From positions 310,001 through 374,000 of the forward strand of contig LR594584.1 in assembly GCA_901538445.1 (NCBI GenBank): a stretch of 64,000 nt of DNA, read 5' to 3'. Position numbers and translations under genes: made by a program. A model generated the notes under the pieces. The model searched no databases. It was not told where the DNA came from and saw nothing but the letters and a program-made list of their open reading frames with translations. This document shows, piece by piece, positions 41,432-50,336 of this stretch. The DNA is from Gemmataceae bacterium. Lineage in GTDB: Bacteria > Planctomycetota > Planctomycetia > Gemmatales > Gemmataceae. Each line of letters begins with the position of its first letter. The stretch's first letter is position 1.

Positions 41432-42313
41432 ATGATTCCTCTCGACTTCACGGGCAAGGTCGCGCTCGTTACCGGCGTCGGCGACAACGAAAGTTTCGCC
41501 TGGTTCATCGCCAAGTCGCTCCAGGCGGCGGGCGCGAAGGTCGCCCTCGCGTGCCACCCGCGGGTCATGGGGATCGTCGAGAGCTTCCTCACCCGCGACG
41601 CGGACCGTGAGTCCCGGTTGCTCCCCGACGGCACCGAGTTCAAGCCGGTCAAGGTGCTCCCGTGCAACGCGGAGTACGACACGATGGACGACGTCCCGGC
41701 CGAAGTGAAGAGCGACCGCCGGTACGCGAAGTTCGCGGAGTACTCGATCAAGGGAACGGTGGACGCGATCGCGGCCGAGTTCGGCGGCATCGACGTCCTG
41801 ATCCACTCGGTCGCGTTCGGCCGCGAGGTCACGAAGCCGCTCATCGACACGAGCCGCAAGGCGTACCACGAGGCGATGGGGATCTCGGCGTACTCGCTCA
41901 CGAGTATGGTCCGGGCCGCGGCCCCGCACATGGCGAACCGGCCCGGCGGCGCGAGCGTCGTCGGCCTCACCTACGTCGCCGGCGAGCGGGTCGTCCCGCA
42001 CTACGGCGGCGGCATGGCGACGTGCAAGGCGGCGCTCCAGATCGACGCCAAGCAGCTCGCGTGGTTCGTCGGCGACAAGAACATCCGTGTGAACCTGATT
42101 TCGGCCGGCCCCTATGCGAGCCGCGCCGCCCGCGCCATCAACAAGGACTTCGACAAGCTCATCGACCACGCCGCCGAGCACTCCCCGCTCCGCCGGCCGA
42201 TCGGGCCGCAGGAGGTCGCGGACTCGACCGTCTTCCTGTGCAGCCCCCTGGCGAGCGCGGTCACCGGCCAGATTCTGTACGTGGACTGCGGGTACAACGT
42301 CATGGGGACGTGA
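41432..42313 (+). CDS. fabI: Enoyl-ACP reductase, plant/chlamydial-type FabI
   Basis: 293-residue NADH-dependent reductase of fatty acid elongation. It shows KVALVTGVGDNESFAW (cofactor loop), IHSVAFG, LTYVAGERVVPHYGGGMATC (catalytic Tyr) followed by the Lys, and C-terminal QILYVDCGYNVMG. It is longer than E. coli FabI (262 aa) because of an extra stretch between residues 45 and 110 (TRDADRESRLLPDGTEFKPV and following). The catalytic Tyr and Lys are separated by seven residues, as in plant enzymes, rather than six as in E. coli. It stands alone on the plus strand. Confidence 0.95.
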   Translation: MIPLDFTGKVALVTGVGDNESFAWFIAKSLQAAGAKVALACHPRVMGIVESFLTRDADRESRLLPDGTEFKPVKVLPCNAEYDTMDDVPAEVKSDRRYAKFAEYSIKGTVDAIAAEFGGIDVLIHSVAFGREVTKPLIDTSRKAYHEAMGISAYSLTSMVRAAAPHMANRPGGASVVGLTYVAGERVVPHYGGGMATCKAALQIDAKQLAWFVGDKNIRVNLISAGPYASRAARAINKDFDKLIDHAAEHSPLRRPIGPQEVADSTVFLCSPLASAVTGQILYVDCGYNVMGT

Positions 42314-42423
42314 ACGAATTGGCACCGTCGCGTGTTGCCAATCGGACTCGTTCGGCGAACAATAGCAGGACCGGAAAACCCCGGCCCCGCCTGAATCCTT
42401 TCCCACCCCCGGAGTGAGCCTCT

Positions 42424-43209
42424 ATGATCCGCATTCGGTTCCTGGCACTGGTGGCCGCAGTCGCCGCCGTGTCGGCCGCGTCGGCGTCCGCCGCCGACTG
42501 GGCGACCGTCAAGGGCCAGGTCGTGTTCCCCAAGGACAAGCCGGTCCCCAAGCGGGACGCGCTGAACGTGTCGCAGGACAAGGACCACTGCCTCAGCAAG
42601 GGCGACATCCTCGACGAGTCGGTGATCGTCAACCCGAAGAACAACGGGATCAAGAACGTGGTCGTGTGGCTGCGGCCGGACGACAAGGACCCGAAGGCCA
42701 AGTTCACCGCCGAGCAGATCACCCCCGAGGACGCGAAGCGGAAGCCGGCCGAGGTCACGATCGACCAGCCGTGCTGCATGTTCGTGGACCGCGTCACGAT
42801 CGCCCGGCCCGGCGACAAGCTGGTCGTGAAGAACTCGGCCCCCGTCGCCCACAACTTCTTCTGGAGCAGCGGGAGCAACGGCGAGTACAACGTGACCGTG
42901 CCGAAGATGGAGAAGTGGGTGATGCCCGAGGCCATCAAGGCCGAGAGCCCGCCGATCCAGTACAAGTGTACGATCCACGGGTGGATGACCGGGTACGTGC
43001 GGGTGTTCGACCACCCGTACTACGCGGTCACCGACGCCGACGGCAACTTCGAGATCAAGAACGCGCCGGCCGGCAAGTTCCGCATCGTGTACTGGCACGA
43101 GAACGGCTTCAAGGGCGGCGCCCAGGGCCGGTTCGGCGAGGAGATCGAGATCAAGGGGCCGACCACCGAGGTGAAGGCGGTCGATTTCGACATCAGCCCG
43201 AAGAAGTGA
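42424..43209 (+). CDS. Exported cupredoxin-like protein
   Basis: 261 residues with a Sec signal (MIRIRFLALVAAVAAVSAAS, cleavage likely before ADW). The middle domain has blue-copper ligands: His in PVAHNFFW, then Cys, His and Met in YKCTIHGWM. Preceding cysteines CC in DQPCCMFVD are additional. The C-terminal part (YYAVTDADGNFEIKNAPAGK) is a carboxypeptidase-regulatory-like beta domain. It is likely a periplasmic electron carrier or copper-binding protein; planctomycetes have many of this kind. Confidence 0.88.
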   Translation: MIRIRFLALVAAVAAVSAASASAADWATVKGQVVFPKDKPVPKRDALNVSQDKDHCLSKGDILDESVIVNPKNNGIKNVVVWLRPDDKDPKAKFTAEQITPEDAKRKPAEVTIDQPCCMFVDRVTIARPGDKLVVKNSAPVAHNFFWSSGSNGEYNVTVPKMEKWVMPEAIKAESPPIQYKCTIHGWMTGYVRVFDHPYYAVTDADGNFEIKNAPAGKFRIVYWHENGFKGGAQGRFGEEIEIKGPTTEVKAVDFDISPKK

Positions 43210-43232
43210 GCGGGCCAGAAGCACCGATTTTC

Positions 43233-43264
43233 ACACGCCCTCACGTCGCGACGTGAGGGCGTGT
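43233..43264. terminator. 32-bp perfect palindrome between convergent genes
   Basis: Arms 43233-43248 and 43249-43264 are exact complements (ACACGCCCTCACGTCG and its complement), 24 bp after the cupredoxin stop and 15 bp before the pyrG stop. TTCGTTT follows on the plus strand, so it can end both transcripts. Confidence 0.75.
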
Positions 43265-43278
43265 TCGTTTCCCACGGC

Positions 43279-45009
<1,731 letters not shown>

Positions 45010-45071
45010 TTATATCGCCCCGGCCCCGCCCCACCAATCACCGTAGGGCGCCGGGCCGGCCCCACCCCGGG

Positions 45072-45830
45072 TCAGGCCGCCCGGCGCGTCCCGCCGTCCC
45101 GGTGCGTGCGCACAAAGTCGGCGTAATCGGCCGGGGTGTCGATCCCGCGGTGCGCGTTCTCGACGAGGCCGACGCGGATCGTACCGCCGGTGCCGAGGAC
45201 GCGCAGTTGTTCCAACTTTTCCGCCTGTTCCAGCGGGTGCGGCGGGGTGGCCGCGATCTTCAGCAGGAAGCTCTGGCGGTAGGCGTACACGCCGAGGTGC
45301 TGGAGGAACCGGGCCGGCCGCGCGGCGAAGTCCGGCTCGCCGTCGCGGACCATCGGGATCGGCCGCCGCGAGAAGTACAGCGCCCGGCCGCGGTCGTCGG
45401 ACACCACCTTGACCACGTTCGGGTCGAGGTACGCTTCCCGCGTCGCGACGGGCACCGCGAGCGTGGCCATGTCCGACGCCGGGTCGGTCATGAGGCCCGC
45501 GAGCAGGTCGAGCGCCGCTGGTTCGATCTGCGGTTCGTCGCCCTGCACGTTCAGCACCACGTCGGCCGGCAGGTGCGCCGCCACCTCGGCGATCCGGTCG
45601 GTGCCCGAGACGTGGTCCGCCCGCGTCATCACCACCCGGCCGCCGAACGACCGGACCGCGTCGAAGATGCGGTCGTCGTCGGTGGCGACGATCACGTCGG
45701 CGGCGCACTTGGCCCGCGACGCCTGCTCGTAGGTGTGCTCGATGAGGTACTTGCCGGTCTCGCGGAGGAGCGGCTTGGCGGGCAGACGGGTGGACGCGAA
45801 CCGGGCCGGGATGACGATGGCGACGCGCAC
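45072..45830 (-). CDS. kdsB: 3-deoxy-manno-octulosonate cytidylyltransferase
   Basis: 252 residues. Activates Kdo with CTP for lipopolysaccharide assembly. Diagnostic segments are IVIPARFASTRLPAKPLL at the N-terminus, VIVATDDDRIFDAV, MTRADHVSGTDRIAEVA and LNVQGDEPQIEP, later HLGVYAYR. The GTG at 45830 has GGAGG eight bases upstream, so the long frame upstream is not used. Its presence argues for an LPS-bearing outer membrane. Confidence 0.96.
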   Translation of the reverse strand: MRVAIVIPARFASTRLPAKPLLRETGKYLIEHTYEQASRAKCAADVIVATDDDRIFDAVRSFGGRVVMTRADHVSGTDRIAEVAAHLPADVVLNVQGDEPQIEPAALDLLAGLMTDPASDMATLAVPVATREAYLDPNVVKVVSDDRGRALYFSRRPIPMVRDGEPDFAARPARFLQHLGVYAYRQSFLLKIAATPPHPLEQAEKLEQLRVLGTGGTIRVGLVENAHRGIDTPADYADFVRTHRDGGTRRAA

Positions 45831-45939
45831 GGCCGAACCTCCGTGTCCGGGGCTGGGGGCAACTCCGGGGATTAGATCGGCATTCGGGGTTCGGGCACAA
45901 GCCGAAAAATCGCCGCCGGCCGGCGGCGGGCGGCCCGGG

Positions 45940-46335
45940 TCACCGCGGCTTGTGCGGGGCGGACGAGCGGCCGTTGCCGCCGAGGAACGTGCTGATCCGC
46001 TTCTTGAGCTTCCGGTGGGCCGTTGTGTCGCCCTTGGCGAGTTGCTGGACGTCGCGGAAGTTGAGCCCGGGGTCGGGGAACGGGAGCTTGGCGAGCGCGT
46101 CGTCGAGGCCGCCGGTGAGGGCGTACCGGTTGTCCTCACCGGTGGCGACCTCGACGCCCAGGTCCCGGAGGGCCTCGAGGTCGCGGTAGAACCCGCGGAC
46201 GTCGAGCTTGAGCCGGCGGAGCAGTTGGGGCCGCGTCTGCGGGCCGCCACCGAGGAGGGTGAGCAGCCGGTAGAGGCGGGCGGCCCGCTGGTTGGTGAGG
46301 GTGACCGAGGCGGCCTCCACCTTTTTCCTCCCCAT
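45940..46335 (-). CDS. Winged-helix (DeoR/HTH-11-like) regulator
   Basis: 131 residues. Residues 12-75 form a helix-turn-helix with wing: AARLYRLLTLLGGGPQTRPQ, LKLDVRGFYRDLEALRDLGV and EVATGEDNRYAL. This is the pattern of HTH-11 domains in WYL regulators, but the WYL domain is missing, and only a short helical end (QQLAKGDTTAHRKLKKRIST) follows. GGAGGCGAC precedes the ATG at 46335. It may be a compact DNA-binding regulator, possibly for the neighbouring genes. Confidence 0.8.
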   Translation of the reverse strand: MGRKKVEAASVTLTNQRAARLYRLLTLLGGGPQTRPQLLRRLKLDVRGFYRDLEALRDLGVEVATGEDNRYALTGGLDDALAKLPFPDPGLNFRDVQQLAKGDTTAHRKLKKRISTFLGGNGRSSAPHKPR

Positions 46336-46493
46336 GTCGCCTCCGGCCGAGTAGGTGGAGCGACCGTACCTCCCTGCCCGCCGAGCGAGTCGGCATCCGC
46401 GCCCGGACCTCCTGTCGGCCGCCTTCCGTTGGGCATGATGGTAGGGACGAGTTCCGGGTAAAGCAAGTTTAACGTGCGCGGGAAATGAAAGAC

Positions 46494-46512
46494 GGCCCCC
46501 GCTGGGGGGGCC
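46494..46512 (-). terminator. Rho-independent-like terminator after the sigma factor
   Basis: GGCCCCC and GGGGGCC arms around a short loop, followed on the minus strand by GTCTTTCATTT. It lies 60 bp after the sigma-factor stop (46574) and upstream of the HTH regulator. Confidence 0.65.
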
Positions 46513-46573
46513 GGAACCGGGGGCGAGTGACACCCCACTGTCACTGAAATCTGCGGGGCCCGGCCCGCCGGGG

Positions 46574-47359
46574 TCACCGGCCGGCCCCGAGCGCCGCGCG
46601 GAGCTTCTCGAGTGCGGTGGCCTGGACCTGCCGGACCCGCTCCTTGGACAGCCCGACCGCCGCGCCCACCTGCTCCAGGGTCGAACCGCCGGCCCCCTCG
46701 GCGAGCGAGAACCGGCGGATGATGATCGCCTTCTCGCGGTCGGTGAGGAGCGGGTGGGCGTCGGTCAGGAACTCGTCGATCCGCACCGCCCCGGCCGGGG
46801 CCGCGGGTTCCCCGCCCGCGTCCCCCGGCTCCCCGTCGGCCAGGACGTCGAACGAGAGGGACCGCGACAGCCAGTCGCTCGCGTGCCGCCGCGCGCTCCG
46901 CGACATGGCCCGCACCAGGCACGTGTAGGCGTAGGTGCTGAACCGCACGTTGATCCACGGGTTGAACGCGATGACGGCCTGGATCAGCACGATGAAGCAC
47001 TCGCCGATCGTGTCGTCGGCCCGGTTCTGTGCGGCGCTCCGCCGGACCGCCCGGTACACCAGCTTGCGGTTCCCGAGGACGATGCGGTCCCGGAGCTGGA
47101 GGTACGCCGCGTGCCACCGGGCCCGCTCGGCCCCGGTGCGGGCCGCGTGGGTGCGGTACAGCGCGTAGTGCATCCGCATCGCGTGGTCGCGGGTGACCTC
47201 GTCGGGCATGTACTTCGCCGCGCTGTCCTCGGGCTGCGAAAGCACGGCCTGCGGGCTGAACAGTTTCACCCCGTCCGGTGAGTTGAAGTCCGGGTGCGAG
47301 ATGTACCCCGGGAGGCCGGCGGTGCGGCTCACGCGGGTGGTAACGGGAGGGGTTGCCAT
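46574..47359 (-). CDS. RNA polymerase sigma-70 family factor
   Basis: 261 residues with sigma region 2 (RIVLGNRKLVYRAVRRSAAQ, then IQAVIAFNPWINVRFSTYAY) and region 4 (LTDREKAIIIRRFSLAEGAG, then VGAAVGLSKERVRQVQATAL). Region 3 is short, and the N-terminal 90 residues are unique, lacking region 1.1. It is thus an alternative sigma factor of the planctomycete type rather than RpoD. It diverges from the CarH-like regulator across 307 bp. CarH-type regulators often control sigma or carotenoid genes, so light or B12 control is a reasonable hypothesis. Confidence 0.92.
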   Translation of the reverse strand: MATPPVTTRVSRTAGLPGYISHPDFNSPDGVKLFSPQAVLSQPEDSAAKYMPDEVTRDHAMRMHYALYRTHAARTGAERARWHAAYLQLRDRIVLGNRKLVYRAVRRSAAQNRADDTIGECFIVLIQAVIAFNPWINVRFSTYAYTCLVRAMSRSARRHASDWLSRSLSFDVLADGEPGDAGGEPAAPAGAVRIDEFLTDAHPLLTDREKAIIIRRFSLAEGAGGSTLEQVGAAVGLSKERVRQVQATALEKLRAALGAGR

Positions 47360-47666
47360 GGCGGGTCCTGGGGTTTGGCAGTCCGGCGATCGGAAAATTC
47401 GGCCGTCTCGTTCGTTTTCACGGCAACTACCGACCAACTTTTCAGAAACTCGTTTCGAACCAACCACTTTCCGGCGCGACCGTCGTTACTGGCTCACACT
47501 GAAAACGTCCAAATCGTCCACATTATCCTAGTTTGCTTCCGGTTCGAACGTCAAGCGAAAAACAAGGATCCTCGAAATCCAAGGGCCGGCGCTGCTACAA
47601 TTTGCCTGTCCACCCACTCGACCAGATCCCGACCCGGACCCGTGACGTGCCTCCGCTGACAACCGC
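47360..47666. other. Divergent promoter region between sigma factor and CarH-like gene
   Basis: 307 bp, AT-richer than its flanks. On the minus strand TTGACG (47554-47549), 18 bases, TAGGAT (47530-47525) is a reasonable sigma-70-type promoter for the sigma gene. On the plus strand TACAAT at 47596-47601 is a -10 candidate for the regulator gene. A short direct repeat CGTCCA AAT CGTCCA occurs near 47510. These are predictions. Confidence 0.5.
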
Positions 47667-48635
47667 ATGAATCGTTCGCATTCCCAAACCGAGATGCCCC
47701 AGCCGGAGGGCCGGTACGTCAGCACTGCCCAGGTGGCCGACGCGCTCGGCGTCAGCGTCACCACCGTGAAGCGGTGGGTGGACGACGGGGTACTCAGCGC
47801 GCACCGGACGACCGGCGGGCACCGGAAGCTCCTGACGCACGACGTGATCCGCCTGGTCCGCGACCAGAACCTGCCCCACGCGGACCTGGCCCGACTCGTC
47901 CCGGGCATCAAGGGCGGTGCCGAAGTCGATCTGCCGGAACTGGTCGCGCAGTTCCGCACCGCGGCACTCTCCGGTGAGGTGGACCGGGTGCGGGACCTGA
48001 TTCACACGGGTTACCGCGGCGGGCTCACCGTTGAAGTGCTGGCCGACCGCGTCATCGCCCCGGCGCTGTACGCGGTCGGACACGGCTGGGAACTGGGAAA
48101 GGTCGAGGTGGCCGGGGAGCACCGGGTCACGCAGGCGTGCGTCCGCGCGCTGTACGAGTTGAACGGGCTGCTGCGGGGCCGCGAGGCGGCCGACCGCCCG
48201 GTGGCCCTCGGCGGCGCGCCGGAGCACGACCACTACGTCCTTCCGACGCTACTCGCGGGGCTCGCGCTGATGGACGCCGGGTGGGACGCGATCAACCTGG
48301 GGCCGCACACGCCGGTGTCCGCGTTCCGCGCCTCGCTGGACCGGTTCAAGCCCCGACTGGTCTGGCTCTCGGTCACCCACCTCGCCGACCCCGAGCAGTT
48401 CCTGAAGGAGTACGCGGAGTTCTACCGCGAGGCCCAGGCGCGGGGCGTGGTGGTGGCGGTCGGCGGGCAGGCACTCACGGACGACCTGCGGAAGCGGATG
48501 GCGTACACGTCGCACGGCGACTCGCTCTCGCAGCTCACGGCCCTCGCGAAGTCGCTGTACCAGCGGCCGGCGGTGCCGAAGCGGGGCCGGCCCCCGGGTG
48601 GGGGCCGCCCCGCTCGCGGCGACGGGGGCGCGTGA
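47667..48635 (+). CDS. CarH-like MerR regulator with B12-binding domain
   Basis: 322 residues. Residues 16-66 form a MerR-type DNA-binding domain ([20 protein letters not shown], then [13 protein letters not shown]). Residues 90-170 form the helical B12-cap domain with W141-x9-E151-H152, the Wx9EH motif of CarH photoreceptors that surrounds the adenosyl group. Residues 185-290 form the Rossmann B12 domain, with a candidate lower-ligand His in EHDHYVL (about 189) and NLGPHTP. In CarH, B12 binding makes a DNA-bound tetramer and light breaks it. The Gly normally following the His ligand is absent, so B12 binding needs testing. Confidence 0.88.
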   Translation: MNRSHSQTEMPQPEGRYVSTAQVADALGVSVTTVKRWVDDGVLSAHRTTGGHRKLLTHDVIRLVRDQNLPHADLARLVPGIKGGAEVDLPELVAQFRTAALSGEVDRVRDLIHTGYRGGLTVEVLADRVIAPALYAVGHGWELGKVEVAGEHRVTQACVRALYELNGLLRGREAADRPVALGGAPEHDHYVLPTLLAGLALMDAGWDAINLGPHTPVSAFRASLDRFKPRLVWLSVTHLADPEQFLKEYAEFYREAQARGVVVAVGGQALTDDLRKRMAYTSHGDSLSQLTALAKSLYQRPAVPKRGRPPGGGRPARGDGGA

Positions 48636-48638
48636 TCA

Positions 48639-49943
48639 CTACCGGGCGGCGGCGAGCCTGCGTGTCTCACGGGGCAGCACCGCACCGACGGCCCGGCGGA
48701 ACCGGGCGACCCCTTCGCGGATCATGTCGGGCGACGCCGTTCCGAAGCACATGCGGCAGTGGCTCCGCGGCAGGTCGCCGCTCGCGTCGGTCACGTGCCC
48801 GAACTCGCCGGGAACGTACATCACCCCCGCGTCGAGCGCCGCGGCGACGAGCGGGCCGCGCGGCCCTGTGTCCACCCCGTCGAGCGTGAGCCACACGTAC
48901 AGCCCGCCGACCGGCACGGTCCACGACGCGGCCGGCACGTCCGCGAACTCCTTTTCGAGCGCCGCGAGCATCACGTCCCGCTTGGCCCGGTACATCGCCT
49001 GGAGCTTCGCGACGTGGCGGGCGTACGCGCCGGACTCCATGAGCCGCGCGGCGACGTGCTGGGCCAGGTTGCCCGAGCCGAAGTCGTGACTCCCCTTGAG
49101 GTGCAGCACGGCCGCCATCACGTCCGGGGGCATGATCGCATACCCAGTCTTCAGCCCCGGAGCGCACGGCTTCGAGAACGTGCTGGTGTAAACGACGTAT
49201 TCGTTGGTCGGGTCGGACCGCTTCACGCTCGGGAGGTCCGGCCCCTCGTACCGGAGCTCGCGGTACGCGGCGTCTTCGAGGACCAGGATGCGGTGGTCGG
49301 TGCTGTACCGCTTCGCGAGTTCCACGAGCTTCGGTCGCCGCCCGGCGGAGAGAGTCAGGCCGGTGGGGTTCTGGAAGTAGTCCACGGTGTAGATCAGCTT
49401 CACGCGGCCGAGGTCGCCCGAGCGCTTCAGATCCTCGAGGAGCGCCTCGAGCGCGTCCGTCCGCATGCCGTCCTCGTCCATCGGCACCGTGAGGACACGC
49501 GCCCCGTGCGACTGGAGCAGGCTGTGGTACACGAAGTATGAAGGCGCCTCGGCGATCACGATGTCGCCCGGGTCGAACAGCACCTCGCCGAGGATGTACA
49601 GGAGCTGCTGCGAGCCGGTGGTGATGCACACGTCGGCCGGCGTGAGGCTCAGTTCGGCGGGCGACACCCCGTCGGCGGCGCAGACGTGGTCGAGCACGAG
49701 CTTGCGAAGCTTCGGGTCGCCCTGGGTCGAGCCGTACTGCAGCGCGGCCCGCGACGCCCGGGGGTCGGCCATGATCTCCGCGACAACGGCCGCGACGTCG
49801 GCGGCCGGGAACGTGTCCTCGTCCACGAGCCCGGCGGCGAACGAGACGAGTGCGGGGTTCTCGAGCGCCTTCTGGACGTACGCGGTGATCGGGGAGTCGG
49901 TCGTCCGCAGGGACTTCTCGGAGCGGCGCAGTTGCGGGGGCAT
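48639..49943 (-). CDS. PLP-dependent class I/II aminotransferase (MocR/LysN-like)
   Basis: 434 residues. Features: LQYGSTQGDPKLRKLV near the N-terminus, CITTGSQQLLYILGEV (phosphate loop), TVDYFQNPTGLTLSAGRRPK (Asn/Pro), VLEDAAYREL (Asp with PLP nitrogen) and TSTFSKPCAPGLKTGYAI (Schiff-base Lys). This is the architecture of 2-aminoadipate or valine/aromatic aminotransferases without the GntR domain. The substrate is not evident. Upstream is a short Ala/Val-rich open frame and an intrinsic terminator, suggesting transcription attenuation. Confidence 0.93.
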   Translation of the reverse strand: MPPQLRRSEKSLRTTDSPITAYVQKALENPALVSFAAGLVDEDTFPAADVAAVVAEIMADPRASRAALQYGSTQGDPKLRKLVLDHVCAADGVSPAELSLTPADVCITTGSQQLLYILGEVLFDPGDIVIAEAPSYFVYHSLLQSHGARVLTVPMDEDGMRTDALEALLEDLKRSGDLGRVKLIYTVDYFQNPTGLTLSAGRRPKLVELAKRYSTDHRILVLEDAAYRELRYEGPDLPSVKRSDPTNEYVVYTSTFSKPCAPGLKTGYAIMPPDVMAAVLHLKGSHDFGSGNLAQHVAARLMESGAYARHVAKLQAMYRAKRDVMLAALEKEFADVPAASWTVPVGGLYVWLTLDGVDTGPRGPLVAAALDAGVMYVPGEFGHVTDASGDLPRSHCRMCFGTASPDMIREGVARFRRAVGAVLPRETRRLAAAR

Positions 49944-49977
49944 CGACGTTCCTCAACTCGGACCAGAGGGGAAACGC

Positions 49978-50038
49978 AAAAAGCCCCGGAGGTTCACTCC
50001 GGGGCCGACGGTGATCGCGTGTCGGGAACCCGGAGCTA
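49978..50038 (-). promoter_or_regulatory. Predicted attenuator: intrinsic terminator with competing antiterminator
   Basis: On the minus strand GCCCCGGA (50005-49998), seven-base loop, TCCGGGGC (49990-49983) and five T form an intrinsic terminator 35 bp before the aminotransferase start. CTCCGGG (50035-50029), directly after the stop codon of a short Ala/Val-rich frame, is perfectly complementary to CCCGGAG (50003-49997) in the terminator stem, so the two structures exclude each other. A ribosome at the stop codon would cover CTCCGGG and favour termination. Confidence 0.55.
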
Positions 50039-50143
50039 CGTCGCCGCTGCGACTGCGGCAACAACGGCGGCGGCAACGGCAATAACGGCCACGGCCGCCA
50101 CGCGGGCGGCGAGCGCGAACCGGATTGCGGGGGCCATCGACAT
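50036..50143 (-). CDS. Putative leader peptide (35 aa, Ala/Val-rich)
   Basis: MSMAPAIRFALAARVAAVAV continues to a TAG at 50036-50038, 35 residues, of which most of the last 22 are Ala or Val. It would be a hydrophobic helix. It ends two elements before the aminotransferase: an antiterminator segment and an intrinsic terminator. It may be a ribosome-sensed leader peptide responding to Ala or Val supply, or a small membrane protein. There is no strong ribosome binding site, so confidence is limited. Confidence 0.45.
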   Translation of the reverse strand: MSMAPAIRFALAARVAAVAVIAVAAAVVAAVAAAT

Positions 50144-50238
50144 CGTGACGCCTTACGGATTCTTCCGACGGGAAAGGATTACCCCGCGACCGCGGCCGCG
50201 GCAAGTCGGTTTCCGAGAATCTGACTTGAGAGGAGCTC

Positions 50239-50322
50239 ACTCGCTCCGCGAGTGACACCAATCACGACGGACGTGCTCCCCGGCAGCCGTAGTTGCGCCG
50301 GGGTGCGACTCGCGGAGCGAGT
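50239..50322. repeat. Inverted repeat ACTCGCTCCGCGAGT
   Basis: Fifteen-base perfect arms (50239-50253 and 50308-50322), each partly self-complementary, around a 54-base centre containing another GCACG-type hairpin. It sits between the leader region of the aminotransferase and the end of the large coiled-coil gene (stop 50337), both on the minus strand. Confidence 0.8.
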
Positions 50323-50336
50323 CGCCTACTTTCCAG

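Noticed and set aside
42319-42339. TTGGCAC followed by TTGCC as a second sigma-54 promoter
   Set aside because: The spacer between TGGCACC and TTGC is eight bases instead of four, so the -24/-12 geometry is wrong.
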